Shown one piece after another: positions 21,010-32,205 of a DNA stretch of 64,000 bases. This stretch comes from Adiantum capillus-veneris. Its lineage: Eukaryota > Streptophyta > Polypodiopsida > Polypodiales > Pteridaceae. Under the pieces are notes generated by a model. It was given only the letters and a program-made list of their open reading frames with translations. It was not told the origin of the DNA and made no database searches. Each line of letters starts with the position of its first letter. Within the stretch, counting starts at the first letter, position 1. Where the stretch lies: the NCBI GenBank assembly GCA_014529385.2, contig CM043952.1:66280870-66344869 (forward strand). The letters are read 5' to 3'. Made by a program: the position numbers and the translations under genes.

Positions 21010-21344
21010 TATTGGTTTCTCTTTTCTTGCTGAAGAAGAGAGATCCTTAAGTTTTCCATGAAAGGTTGGGCCTATTTATGGTAATAGGGTAAGTTGCACA
21101 GGTATCTATTATCTTGGTTGAGAAGGACTTAGTTTGAGGTACACCGTTGGGAACTAAAGTCTTAATAATGGAGCCTCTCAGGGCTTGCCTTTGGCTTTAC
21201 CATCATTGAGGTACGAGTAATCTCAACAGGAATCATAATCACTTGAGCAATGTTAGACCCTCTCCACTAGTCTTTGCAATCAATAGTTGTTAATGTCTAA
21301 ACCACAGCTGCTTGAGAACTAATTTTCAAAGGTAAAGAAGAGCA
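21010..21344 (+). other. A1 leader (5' untranslated)
   Basis: Non-coding leader between primer site and gag; no special structure noticed. Confidence 0.6.
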
Positions 21345-22095
21345 GTGACTAAGGTTTTTGAGGGTACCAAAGCACAAAGTATTCTATACATAAGTATAAT
21401 TAACAAGGCTGACAATAACCAAGAGAGTAGAATGAACATTGATAATTTTGATTTCGCACTTGAAGGTGCTAAAGATGATGCCCCCATGTTTGTTAATTAC
21501 CTTCTTACTAGGTTGCAGCAAGCTATGGGAAATCCTACTTTGCAAGCCAAAGTTACTCAACAACTTCGTGCTTATGGGATTCCCTTCCTCTACAAGAGGA
21601 CAGAGGGCATAGGAGGCCTCTTGATGAGACCCCCAAAAGAAGAATCTCTCCCATACAAGAGGAGGAATCCAAAGAATGCGAAAGTAATGATTCCCTACAT
21701 TTCCTTGAAAATGTGGCTCCATGAAGACGGCGGTCTAGACAATCGCCAACTCCTCCCAAAAGGAAATGGTCAACACACAGTCCTTCTCCTCGTCACTCCA
21801 AAAGGGAAGAGAGGAAACAAAGGAACAAAAGGGCAAGAAATAGGTGACCCTCTTCTCATTATTCTTCACCTTCCTCTTATTGCGATGAAATCTATGGCTA
21901 TTCTCCTAGAGAATACAAGAGGGGAGGACATCGCAAACATTACCCTTAACGGCGAAGGTCACAAAAGCACAAGAAGTTCAAAGAGGGGGGAAAGAGTATC
22001 TCTTTTCTCACCTATGAGGGAACCTTTGGTGCTATTGACAAAGTATTGGACTTCATCTAGCAATTTGATGCGGCCTTTGAAGATGAGGGCTTCAC
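21345..22095 (+). pseudogene. A1 gag, N-terminal half
   Basis: Starts in the leader-proximal frame and includes NIDNFDFALEGAKDDAP, shared with the gag start of A3 (NIDNFDFAHVGANDDAP on the minus strand). After about 21650 the gag frame shifts: the real frame is Ser/Arg-rich and then reads KFKEGGKSISFLTYEGTFGA, while the longest open frame continues nonsensically. At 22095/22096 it runs into inverted integrase DNA, so the second half of gag is on the other strand at 24660-25315. Confidence 0.85.
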
Positions 22096-25000
22096 CCTTT
22101 CCAAAAATTACTGGTCATTCTAGGGATCTATCTGACACGATGGATCCATGGTGTTTGAAAATGTGAGATATGAAGAGAGTTGTCATTTGGTGTGCCTTAA
22201 TAGTCTCTCTTATATGAATAAAGTGTTCTTGATTTCTAAACTTGTTGACTATTGTCCATATTCCCGTATTTCCATGGATAGACTTTGGTAATCCAAAGAT
22301 AAAATCCATGGATATACTCTCCCATGGTGAATTAGGGATTGGCAATGGCTGGAGTAATCCAGGTTGCTTCCCTCTCTTATACTTAGTCTTTTGGCATACC
22401 ACACATTTTGAAACATACTCTTTTATGTCCACTTTCATGGTAGGCCAATAGAAATAGGTCTCTATTCTTGGGAGGGTAGATTGAATGCCTCTATGCCCCG
22501 CATAGGGAGGAGCATGGGATTCATACATGACTTTCTCACGAAGGGAGTGGGTAACACATAGCCTATTTCCATGGAGGAGATAACCATCTTGCAAGGTGAA
22601 TAGTTCTTCTTTTTTCCCCAAAACAAGGGCTGACATTATGTCTTTAAAGTTATTGTCAGTAGCATACTCATCTATCATACAAGATCATTGTGAGTTGCTA
22701 TAGACACCGCATTAACTTTTGGTTGTCGTGAAAGTGCAGCAGCCACTTGATTGTGCCTACCAGCAATGTGAGCAATATGAAAATAAAATTGCAAAAGAAA
22801 AATTTCCCACCTCATTTGTTTGTCAAAAAGCTTGGTTTGCGTCATGAAGTACTTGAGACTTTGGTGGTCTGTTCGTAAAATAAATGGAGTCCCCAATAGG
22901 TAGTGCTTCCATGTGTCTATGGCATGTAGAATAGCTAAAAGCTCTTTCTAATAAATGCCCAGGACCCGTTCATCCGTATTGAGCCTTCCGCTCTCATATG
23001 CTATGGCATGCCCTTCTTGAAGCAAGAGCAGAAGGCAATCACCACAAGCATCACATTGGACCTCAAATGGCTTTGAGAGATCCGGAAGCATAAGGACTGT
23101 TTGGGAGGTAAGCTTCTCTTTGAGGTTTTCAAAAGAATTTTTCTCCTTGGCAGTCCATGAGTTAACATTCTTCTTTGTTAAGTGATGTAATGGACCTTCT
23201 ATTTGAGAGAATTTTTCTATGAAGCTTCTATAGTATGCACACATACCAATAAATCTTCTTAGCTCAAATAGATTCCTTGGATTAGGCCATGCTGTTATTA
23301 CTTTTAACTTTGATGGATCCATTTGGATACCATCTTGTGAGAAAATATGACCTAAGTATTGAATCTCTAAAAAGGAAAATTTCTCTTTTCTTTTGATTGA
23401 GAAAAAGCTTGTTTTCCCTCAATGCTTGAAACAATCACTTGGAGATGCTGCTTGTGTTCCTCCAAGGACTTGAAGTAGATGATGATATCATCAAAGAACA
23501 CTCCAGTGAATTTGTGGTAGGGTCTAAATACTTTCACCATTAAATGATTGAACGTGGTTGGTGCATTAGTCAAGCCAAAAAGCCTGAGTAGATACTCATA
23601 AAGACCAAACGTTGTACGAAACGTAGCCTTTAGAATATCCTCATCCACTATCTTTATTTGATGGTAGCCACTTTTAAGGTCAATCCTACTGAAGTAGGTA
23701 GAGCCTTGTAGCTTATCAAAGGGATCCTCTACCCAAGGAACGAGAAATTTGTTTTTGATAATGATATGGTTTAGTGCTTGATAGTCCAAACACATGCGGC
23801 ATGTACCATCTTTCTTTTGCACTAAAAGGACTAGAGAACAAAAGGGAGAGGAGCTAGGCCTTACCATCCTTTTGTCTTCCAGATCTTGTACTTGCCTCAT
23901 GATCTCGTCTTGTTGATCTTAGAAAACTCAATAAGGAGGTTTGTTAGGCGGTGAGCTTCATGATAGGAGCTTAACTTGATGGCCATTATCCCCTTGTTTT
24001 GGAGGTAAGTCCATAGGGATATCATCAATGAACACATCTTGGAATCCTTTTGGAAAATTATACAAGTCTAACTCTTCTTGATTCCTACCATTTACATTTG
24101 ATGAGACATTAGGATCTTTTAGGGACTCTTTGACAAAAATCATGTACGGAGAAACTTGGCTCTTCATTGATTTATCAAAAGTAGGAGGATCTACAAGTGA
24201 TATAGTACGACCAAACTCAATAGCATTTATATAAATGTTATTTTTCTTGTAGGTGAAGTAAATTCTCTTTTCATCAAACTCCATGTTGGCAGCCATGCGG
24301 TTGAACCATGGTGCCCCTAGAATAACATCCTCTTGTTAGAGAGGAGAGATGAAAAATTCCTCTTTGTCAACGTAGTTTTGGACATGAAGCCTCAATTTCC
24401 CAATTAAAGGAGTCATGGAGGCTTGTTGTCCCTTGAAAGCCGTGTCAGCCATTATGATATCTACCATCTCAAAAGCTTGAATTCCCAACTTGGTGGCCAA
24501 CTCCGTTGATATGAAGTTCGGAGTAGAGCCATGGTCAAACAAGATGAAGGCATCATGCTCCCTTACCTTTCCCCAAGCATGAGAGAGGTGATCCTTTGCA
24601 ATGAGCATCCTCTTTTGGAGCTTCAATGGTGGAAGCTCTAGGAGTTTCACTGTGGACATTTATATTGGGGCAAGAACGATAGCCATGTCCTTGCTCCCCA
24701 CACTTAAAACATTTGTGGTCCTTGCAAAAAGCTTCAAGCTCTTCAGGAGAGAGTTTATTTTTACCTTTGTAAACTCCCTTCTCCTTGGACTGATTGTTGT
24801 TGTTGTTACTGGAATTGCCTTGGGAATAATTTTGGGCATTAGTTTTCCCCTTTGCATCACTTTTGTATTTGCTTTCCATGGGCTTGGGATTCCATCTAGA
24901 CCCTTGTTGGAAATTGATGCGCAAAGCAACCATAGTGTGGTGGATTAATTTGGTGATAGAACCAGGCTATTGGGAGTTGACGTACTTGACCAACTCTTCA

Positions 25001-25315
25001 GGTAATCCCACACAAAATTGCTGCTTTTTCTTGGGAAAGTCTATCTTTTGGAAGACAATAGTGTTGAGATGTAAATCCCAAAACTTGTCCACGTATTTAT
25101 GGATGGACTCATGGGAGAGAAGCTTTAAACTCCTCCATTCAGTAAGCATGTTTTCCTTTGCATCTCTTGCAAGGAATTGCTTCATGATGAAAATTCATAG
25201 AGTTTTCCATGTCTTTGGGACTTTGTCGTTACCATGAAGGCTAGCCCCGAGGCTAGCCCATCATTGAAGAGCCGATTTTGGAAGTGCATAGCTACATGGT
25301 GTAGCTTGGAGGACT
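22096..25315 (-). pseudogene. A1 inverted segment: gag C-half, protease, RT, RNase H, integrase N-half
   Basis: Reads on the minus strand, opposite to the rest of A1. From right to left: gag C-part with the zinc knuckle CFKCGEQGHGYRSC (near 24700); protease with FDHGSTPNFIS (near 24540; active-site Ser-Gly altered to H-G); RT with VLLVQKKDGTCRMCLDY (near 23810) and VFFDDIIIY (near 23490); and RNase H with QCDACGD (near 23040) and RTDHQSLKYF (near 22860). Integrase follows with HAPPYAGHRG and KCVVCQKTK (HHCC intact, 22440-22530) and SMDFIFGLP (near 22290). It ends where integrase breaks off against gag at 22096. Several frameshifts and stops; inactive. Confidence 0.9.
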
Positions 25316-25810
25316 GCTTCTTAACAAGCATAGAAGGGCCTTAACGTTTAAAGAAAATGATTGGGTCTTACTTAAGTTTCTTAAGGCTCGATTGAGGCAA
25401 ACGACGGGAAAAAATCCTTCGGGCCATCAAAAGTATTATGCTAAACTAGCAAAAAGATACTATGGTCCTTTTCATATTTTGAAGCCAATCAATGAAATGT
25501 CTTATCAACTCAAGCTTCCCAACCATTGGCTCATAGACAATGATTTTCATGTGAGCCTACTTAAGCCCTACAAAGGAGAGCCACCAAATGAACCAATTAT
25601 TGAAGACCCTCCCAAAATTGAAGACCAAGAAGAGGTGCTACAACCCGAAGCTATCCTTCGGCATGAAGACAAGGTACTACAGCATGGTAAGATTATTTGA
25701 CGGTATCTTGTTAAGTTCAAAAATTATCCTTTTGAAGATGCTAGATGGATATAAGGAATACAAATTAAGGATAGTATAAACCTTATCACAATGCTTACAA
25801 TGCTACATTA
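25316..25810 (+). pseudogene. A1 integrase C-terminus and chromodomain-like tail
   Basis: Back in the element's own orientation. The open frame contains KYYAKLAKRYYGPFHILKPI and SYQLKLPNHWLI-FHVSLLKPY, the conserved C-terminal integrase module, then EAILRHEDKVLQHGKII with continuing YLVKFKNYPFEDARW after a stop, the pattern of a retroelement chromodomain. Chromodomains guide chromovirus integration to particular chromatin. The stop near 25698 separates the two halves. Confidence 0.85.
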
Positions 25811-26175
25811 GAGTAAGCAAATGTACAAATTTCTTTCAAATGACCAATGTTTTTGTCTTATAAGACTAATTCTCTTTTTATTGTGCACAAATTTAAGTAG
25901 TATGCATGCTTAGAATCATGTTTATGATGACGACGTCTCTCAAACACCAAGTAGAAATTGTCACTCTGCTTGGGAGAATGAAATGGACTAAAGAGCAAAC
26001 ATGCTTGCACATCAGATACGTCTCCCAAGCACCAAATCGATTGGTCATCCATCTTGGAATTATGTTTTTGGGTAAAAAGGGATCCTCTACCTACTAAGAC
26101 ACATTAACTAATGACTAATGCATTGTCTCTTCTACCTCATAGTTGAGAATGACTATGATTTCAAGAGAGAGGTAA
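25811..26175 (+). other. A1 3' untranslated region and polypurine tract
   Basis: Non-coding, matching 28594-28990 and 39736-40079 (both reverse strand). Ends in TCAAGAGAGAGGTAA, the polypurine tract, immediately before TGTCATAAAATC. Confidence 0.8.
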
Positions 26176-27001
26176 TGTCATAAAATCTAATATCTAACCA
26201 ACCCAAATGATTTTCTCATATTAAACTGATCATTTAATGTGGGAAAATAGAGGAGAACAAGGGTTACAATATAGACATGTGCTTATGGGTCAATCTTAAC
26301 ACGGAGCCAATGGTAAAGGGGTCCAAATGAGGGATGATCTGTCAAAGAGAAAGGCTAGCTAATGAAGCTTATATACCTTAGGGGCTTCATTAAAGACCTC
26401 CAAAGCTTAATGTTAATTAATCCTTTGACCTTAGGTAAGCCAGGGTTGTTCTTGAGGTGGGAACCCAGCCCAAGCTTGACGTGCTTGTCGTGCTTGCTGG
26501 CTAAGGTGCTTGAGGTGCTTGTCATGCTTGCTAACTAAGGTGCTTGAGGTGCTTAATGACTAAGGTGCTAAGGTGCTCCATGTCTAAGGTGCTTGAGGGG
26601 GGTAAGGTGTTCAAAGTCAATGAATATCCTTACAGAAGGGGGGGAGAGCCCTCATTCCAGGGGCTAGAGAGAGAACACACACACACACACTCACACAAGG
26701 TGAGCTTGGTACAAAGAAAGAAAATAGGACACTTGTCAAGCTCCTCCTCATGTTGCCCTCATAGTGTGCCTAAAGCCTATTGGTTAGCCTCCCAAGGGGT
26801 CCAATGGTAATTTAGCTGATTTAATTAGTTATCTTTGCATTTATCAAGTCCTCTCTCTCAAAGGGGAAAGGGAGACACTTGTCCCAAGACTACCCTTGTT
26901 GCTTAATATGCACTAAGCCTCTAATTGGCCATGCTTGAGGAGGTACAATCATATGCAAGATAGTGCTAGAAGAGGGGGTCGACCAAAGCAAGGAAGGGGG
27001 T
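26176..27001 (+). repeat. 3' LTR of A1, truncated
   Basis: Starts TGTCATAAAATC like the 5' LTR and follows it to AAGGAAGGGGG, where it stops at 27001. The remaining ~780 bp is absent. The break coincides exactly with the terminal TGTAATGG of the oppositely oriented A2 LTR. Confidence 0.9.
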
Positions 27002-28593
27002 TGTAATGGAATTGGCCTATTAACTTGAGAGTAGCGGAAATGAGAGAGAGTACTTTTGAGAAACTACTTTTTGAGCATAGCGGGTGATCATAATTGAAGA
27101 TAGTAACATAAACATGGCATTTAGTTAACTTGGCATGAAGAATAATTTTGCAAGAGAGAATTTAGAGAGCATGACAACAGTTGAGGACCGGATTCATGTG
27201 GAGCTGGTCCCCCCTCCTGGTCTCCCCTCCAATAGGCATTTGTATTATGACTTCTCCCATCAAGAGAGGCTTGTTACAATACAATCTTTGTGTTCCTTGT
27301 GACCTAGGTGATGCTATGAAGATGGAAATCTTCATACATCACAAGCATAACATAAACTTTGTGGAAAGCATTAACTATCCCAAGCCTCAGTCCCAAGACC
27401 TCAAACACCTTTGAAGGTGGAGAGATCTAACAGGGAATGAGGGTAGGAAAGAGGAAGAAGAAACATTCCATAGAAGAAAGAACTAGTTCCTCACTTATCA
27501 TCGCTTTTCTTGGTAGCATACATAATAGCATAGTAATGAAGATGGAAAGCTTAAGCATTGAAGCATGGCTCTTGGTTGGATTTTCATTCCATAGCCAAGA
27601 GTGTTGGTGTGGTCTCTCAACCTCTCTACTTTGTTGGAGAAGAAGAGAGAGATCTTGCACTTTTCACTTCACACAATGAGAGTGTGTGTTAGTGTGTGTG
27701 GGAGAGTAGGCTTCCTTGGTTGAACCCCCCTTGTAGCTCATGCTTGAAGCTCATTGGACCCCTCGAGGCCTAGCCAATCACAAGCATGAGGTAAATCAAG
27801 TAACAAGGTTAGCCTTGGGACAAGTGTCCCCATTTCCCCGTTGAGAGAGAGGACTTGATAAATGTAAAAACAATTAATTAAATCTTCTAAACATATCATT
27901 GGACCCCTTGGGTGGCCAACCAATAGGCTTTAGGCACACCATGAGGGTAACATGAGGAGGAACTTGACCAGTGTTCTTTTTTCTTTTTTTGTACCAAGCT
28001 TGCCTTGAGTGAGTGTGTGGGTGTTCTCTCTCATCCCCCCTCTTGTAGCGCTTGCCCCCTCCTTTTAGGGATTAGTGTTGACTTTTGTACACCTCAAGCC
28101 ACACAAATTTGGACCCGGTTCCCACCATCAGCTTGGCCCTTTAAGCCCCTCAAGCTTGGGCCGGGTTCCTACCTCAAATACAACCCTAACATCTCAAGCA
28201 TGACAAGCACCTCAAGCATCTCAGTCATCATCAAGAAAGTCAAACATCTAGGCCATCAAGCACCTTAGTCATCAAGCACGTCAAGCACCTTAAGCTTGGG
28301 CCGGGTTCCCACCTCCAGCTTAGCCCTAGCTTACCTAAAGTCAAAGGACTTTTACACTAAATATTGTAGGTCTTCAATGAAGCTAACCGTAAGGTCTTTA
28401 TGCTCCATTGCTTAGCCTTTCTCTTGATAGACCATATCTCATTTGGGCCCCATTACTATTGGCTTCGTGTTGAGATATATCTATAAGCACATGTCTATAT
28501 CCTAACCCTTGCTCCCATTTATTCTCCCACATTAAATGATTAGTTTAGTATGAGAACATCATTAGGGTTGGTTAGATATTAGATTTTATGACA
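27002..28593 (-). repeat. 3' LTR of A2
   Basis: On the plus strand it runs from TGTAATGG to TATGACA, that is TGTCATAAAATC...CATTACA on the minus strand. Followed by the polypurine complement TTACCTCTCTCTTGAAA. Unlike the A1 and A3 LTRs it has no long TC microsatellite, suggesting a contraction or independent history. Confidence 0.92.
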
Positions 28594-29489
28594 TTACCTC
28601 TCTCTTGAAATCATAGTTGTCCTCGACTATAAGGGAGAAGAGATAAAGCCTTAGTCATTAGTCAATCTTACTTAGCGGGTAGAGGATCCCTTTTTACCAT
28701 ATGACATCTTTCCAAGATGGATGGTCAATCCATTTGGTGCTTGGGAGACATAGCTGCCGCAAGCATGTCTTCTCTTTAGTCCATTTCATTCCCCCAAAGT
28801 AGAGTGACAAATTCTACTTGGTGTTTGAGAGACTTTGTTATCACAAACATGATTCTAAGCATACACACTATTTAATTTTGTGCACAATTAAAAAGAGAAC
28901 TTGTCTTATAAGACAAAAACATGGGTCATTAAAAGAAATTTGTACATTTTCTTACTCTAATGTAGCATTGGAAGCAATGACAAGGTTCGTACTATCCTTA
29001 AGTTGTATTCCTTGCATCCATCTAGCATCTTCAAAAGGATAATTTTTGAACTTGAAAGAAAAAAATCAAATAATCTTACCATGTCGTAGTACCTTGTCTT
29101 CATGCCAAAGAATAGGTTCGGATTGTAGCACCTCTTTGGTCTTTAACTTTGGGAGGGTCTTCAATAATTGGTTCACTTGGTGGCTCTCCTTTGTAGGGCT
29201 TGAGTAGGCTCACATGAAAAGCTTTGTGTATGAGCCACCGGTTGGGCAACTTGAGTTTGTAAGCCATCTCATTGATAGGTTTCAAGATTTGGAACGGATC
29301 ATAGTATCTTTTTGCTAGCTTAGAATCCCATTGGATTTTTGCCCGTTGTTTGCCTTAATCGAGCCTTAGGAAACTTAAGTAAGAACCAATTATTTTGTTT
29401 GAACATTAAGGCCCTTCTGTGCTTGTCACCATCAGCTTTTTTCCTTTGTTGAGAGATGGATATAGCCTCCTTAATCTTTTGAAAAGATT
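28594..29489 (-). pseudogene. A2 3' untranslated region, chromodomain remnant and integrase C-terminus
   Basis: Minus-strand sequence homologous to 39736-40600. The open piece 29100-29285 reads KPINEMAYKLKLPNRWLIHKAFHVSLLKPY; the chromodomain beyond it is broken by stops and small deletions. The following piece (29320-29550) encodes the preceding linker but runs into the A3 LTR. It ends at the AGATT target site (29485-29489). Confidence 0.88.
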
Positions 29490-30235
29490 TGTAATGAAAA
29501 TAACCTATGAACTTTGAGAATAGCGGAATTAAGAGAATTAGAGTGAGCATTTTTGTGAGATTTCTTTGAGAACATAGAGGGTGAACTTAATTGATGGTAC
29601 AACATGAACATAGTACTTAATTAATTTGGCATGAACAATACTTTTGCAAGAGAGAGAGTATTAGAGAACATGACAATAGTTGAGGACCGAATTTAGTTGG
29701 AGCCGGTCCCCCCTCCAAAAGGCATTTATATTATAGATTCTCCCATCAAGAGAGACTTGTTACAATACAATCTTTGTGTTCCTTGTGACCTTGGTGATGC
29801 TATGAATATGGAAAGCTTCATGCATCAGGAACATAACATAAACTTTGCAAAAAGCATTAACTATCCCAAGCCTCAGTCCCAAGGCCTCAAACACCTTCGA
29901 AGGTGGAGAGAGCTAGCGGGGAATGAGGGTAGGGAAGAGGAAGAAGAATCATCCAAAGGAGAAAGAAATAGTTCCTCACTTATCATCACTCTTCTTGCTT
30001 ATCATAGCATAATAGCATAGTAATGAAGATGAAGAAGATCGAAAGCTTAAGCATTGAAGCATGGCTCTTGGTTGGATTTGCATTCCATAGCCAGGAGTGT
30101 TGGTGTAGGCTCTCCACTTCTCAACAAGCTTGGAGAAGGATATGGAGCTCTTGAACTTTGCACTCCACACAATGAGAGAATGTGTGTGTGTGTGTGTGTG
30201 TGTGGGAGAGTACACCCCCCTCTCATGCTTGGTCC

Positions 30236-30303
<68 letters not shown>

Positions 30304-30604
30304 TTATTCAATTATTGCATTTGGAAATGTGTCCTCTTTTTCCTCTTTGAGAGAAAGAACTTAATTACTTATTTTTATGTATCTAAATTCTCATTGGACC
30401 CCTTTAAAACCTATCCAATAGCATTCAAGCACATCATGAGGACCACATATGGAGGATCATTTGAGCATGTGTCTTTTATGCTTATTAAGTCATTTGGTTT
30501 GAATTGAAAACTTCAAGCACTTAATCAATCAAGCATGGAAATATTGATGCCTCTTGAGAGTTTATCTTTGAATTGAACACTTCAAGAACCTTAGTCATTG
30601 ACGC
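29490..30604 (-). repeat. A3 3' LTR, first part
   Basis: Begins TGTAATGAAAATAACC and matches the A3 5' LTR from 45065 in order, including the ACACTCCACA block, a TG run (30181-30203) and a long TC tract (30237-30300). Interrupted at 30604 by element B; continues at 39368. Confidence 0.93.
30237..30300. repeat. (TC)n microsatellite in A3 3' LTR
   Basis: About 64 bp of TC at the position equivalent to 45800-45869 in the 5' LTR. Confidence 0.97.
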
Positions 30605-31760
30605 TGTGAGTGGGAGGAAAAACAACACTGCGCCTCTATAACGACCCGACACACACTCTTGGGAAGATACACACATACACACTATGGGGCACCACTCGGC
30701 TTACACAACACACTTGGCCGAGACAGGGAACACACTTCTGGAGTGAGAGGAGAGAGACTATCCACTTGCCCACTCCACACAAACACACACACACACACAC
30801 ACACACACAGAGATACCCAAAAAACTCAGCTCAAAAGAGGAGAATTTATGATGTTTAGATACAAATGAGCTTGGGCCAACACCAATGGGGCAAATAGCTC
30901 ACACAATATGGGTAAAATAAGCCAGATACAATCACAAACTAGAGCAAAAACTTCGCTCATAAGAGAAACTTACACAGAAAAAAAGTAGGAAAAGAGTGAG
31001 GAATTTGGCAAAATGGACAGTGCCATCGCGTCCGGAACGGCCCAAAACCCCAGTCTACAATGTCAAAGTGCTCAAATCCGACCTCGGATGAGCAGTTTAC
31101 AACCAAAACAAGCTCCAAAATGAGCAAAAACACACCTGCGGCTGTTCCTCCTCTCTTCTCCACGTTTTTTCTAGTCTTCTCTTAGTTTCTTCAGTTCCCA
31201 CACTTAGATTTATTAGTTGGGCACCCTTGGCCTTTTAGATGACCTCAAACGGACCCCAAACAGGCCAAAAACTGACCTCGCAGTGCATAGTTGTCACCTT
31301 TTTTGCATCATCCGCACACCTGGCACTCATTTCTTTTCAATAATGCGTCTCGCAACCACGTGAAGTGGCCCCAAAAATTGGTCCTAATGATGAACTTTCT
31401 GCATAACTCTCACAAGAAAACACCACTTTGTGTCCGTATTCATCCACGTGCAAATATTGACCCCGTTCGGCCTCCTGACGCCACTCGATGCCATCTGACA
31501 CACCTGCTTACCTCATGTCGTCGGCCCACGGATAGCTTCCTCAAGAAGTTTTACGCGCTACCAAATCCTCCTTATTGTAGAAAAAACACAGTGGTACTAG
31601 TAATAGTGAAAATCGATGCACTATGTACACCCTGTCCTACTTGTACACATGTGGGCCCCACGTGACCACCTTGCTCTGAAAAATGGGCAATTCTTTATTT
31701 GATGCACCATGCATGTATATGTACATATGCGCAATCCATTGCTCCAAAAAACTCCTGACA
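30605..31760 (-). repeat. 3' LTR of B
   Basis: Plus-strand ends TGTGAGTGGG and AAAACTCCTGACA; on the minus strand TGTCAGGAG...CTCACA. Contains an AC microsatellite (30780-30809). Near-identical in order to 38214-39363. Confidence 0.95.
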
Positions 31761-31788
31761 TAATTTGCCCATCCCCTAGCCTGCTAGA

Positions 31789-32205
31789 TCATTCATGATC
31801 AGCAGCAGCAAAGAGCGATATGAGACTCGCCGCATCACAGGTCTCCTCATCCTTCACCAACATTGCTTGCTCCACAGACAGTTCATCTTGCTCCACCATC
31901 ATCAATCTAGCATGATACAATTTAAGACGCAATCCATTTACCCTTGACTTATGTAGAACACCATCCAGGTTAGCCAGCTGATATGTGCCATTTGGAAAAC
32001 ACTCCACTACCTTGAAAGGGCCTTCCCACTTAATTTGAAACTTCTTTTGGAAGGTGTTTCCAAGCTTACTGTTGTAGTGCAAAACCAAGTCCTGCTTGTT
32101 GATACCCTTACTTTTGACCTTTTCATTTATCTTTGCTAAAGCCCTATCTTGCATTTGCCCATAATGTTCCAATGCACTCATCCTATCCAGCTGAACCTCT
32201 TGTAG
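31789..32205 (-). CDS. B integrase C-terminal region
   Basis: The last part of the B polyprotein, in the same frame as the long upstream ORF but separated from it by one TAG codon at 32206-32208. It reads LHYNSKLGNTFQKKFQIKWEGPFKVVECFPNGTYQLANLDG, the GPF/Y module of gypsy integrases (LxxxKxxxKWxGPF), then a Glu/Asp-rich tail. No chromodomain, as expected for Tat elements. The stop lies only 28 bp from the 3' LTR. In an active relative this would be continuous with integrase. Confidence 0.88.
   Translation of the reverse strand, partial: LQEVQLDRMSALEHYGQMQDRALAKINEKVKSKGINKQDLVLHYNSKLGNTFQKKFQIKWEGPFKVVECFPNGTYQLANLDGVLHKSRVNGLRLKLYHARLMMVEQDELSVEQAMLVKDEETCDAASLISLFAAADHE

Larger units (their letters stand above)
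19444..27001 (+). mobile_element. Gypsy chromovirus A1 with inverted core
   Basis: Plus-strand family A element: 5' LTR 19444-20996, primer site, 5' half of gag to 22095, then 22096-25315 in inverted orientation, then integrase C-terminus and chromodomain-like tail, polypurine region and a truncated 3' LTR (26176-27001). All parts have counterparts in A2 and A3. It is a single element because its LTRs and flanking internal ends agree in orientation and the inverted segment fits the gap, apart from about 370 bp of integrase lost at the right breakpoint. Confidence 0.88.

Noticed and set aside
24553-25237. Plus-strand hydrophobic open frames suggesting membrane proteins (also 43257-43734 and 49219-49629)
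   Set aside because: They are the antisense of gag/zinc-knuckle DNA, repeated in all family A copies.
26544-28268. Short plus-strand open frames in family A LTRs
   Set aside because: They are not conserved in frame between LTR copies and lie in regulatory sequence.
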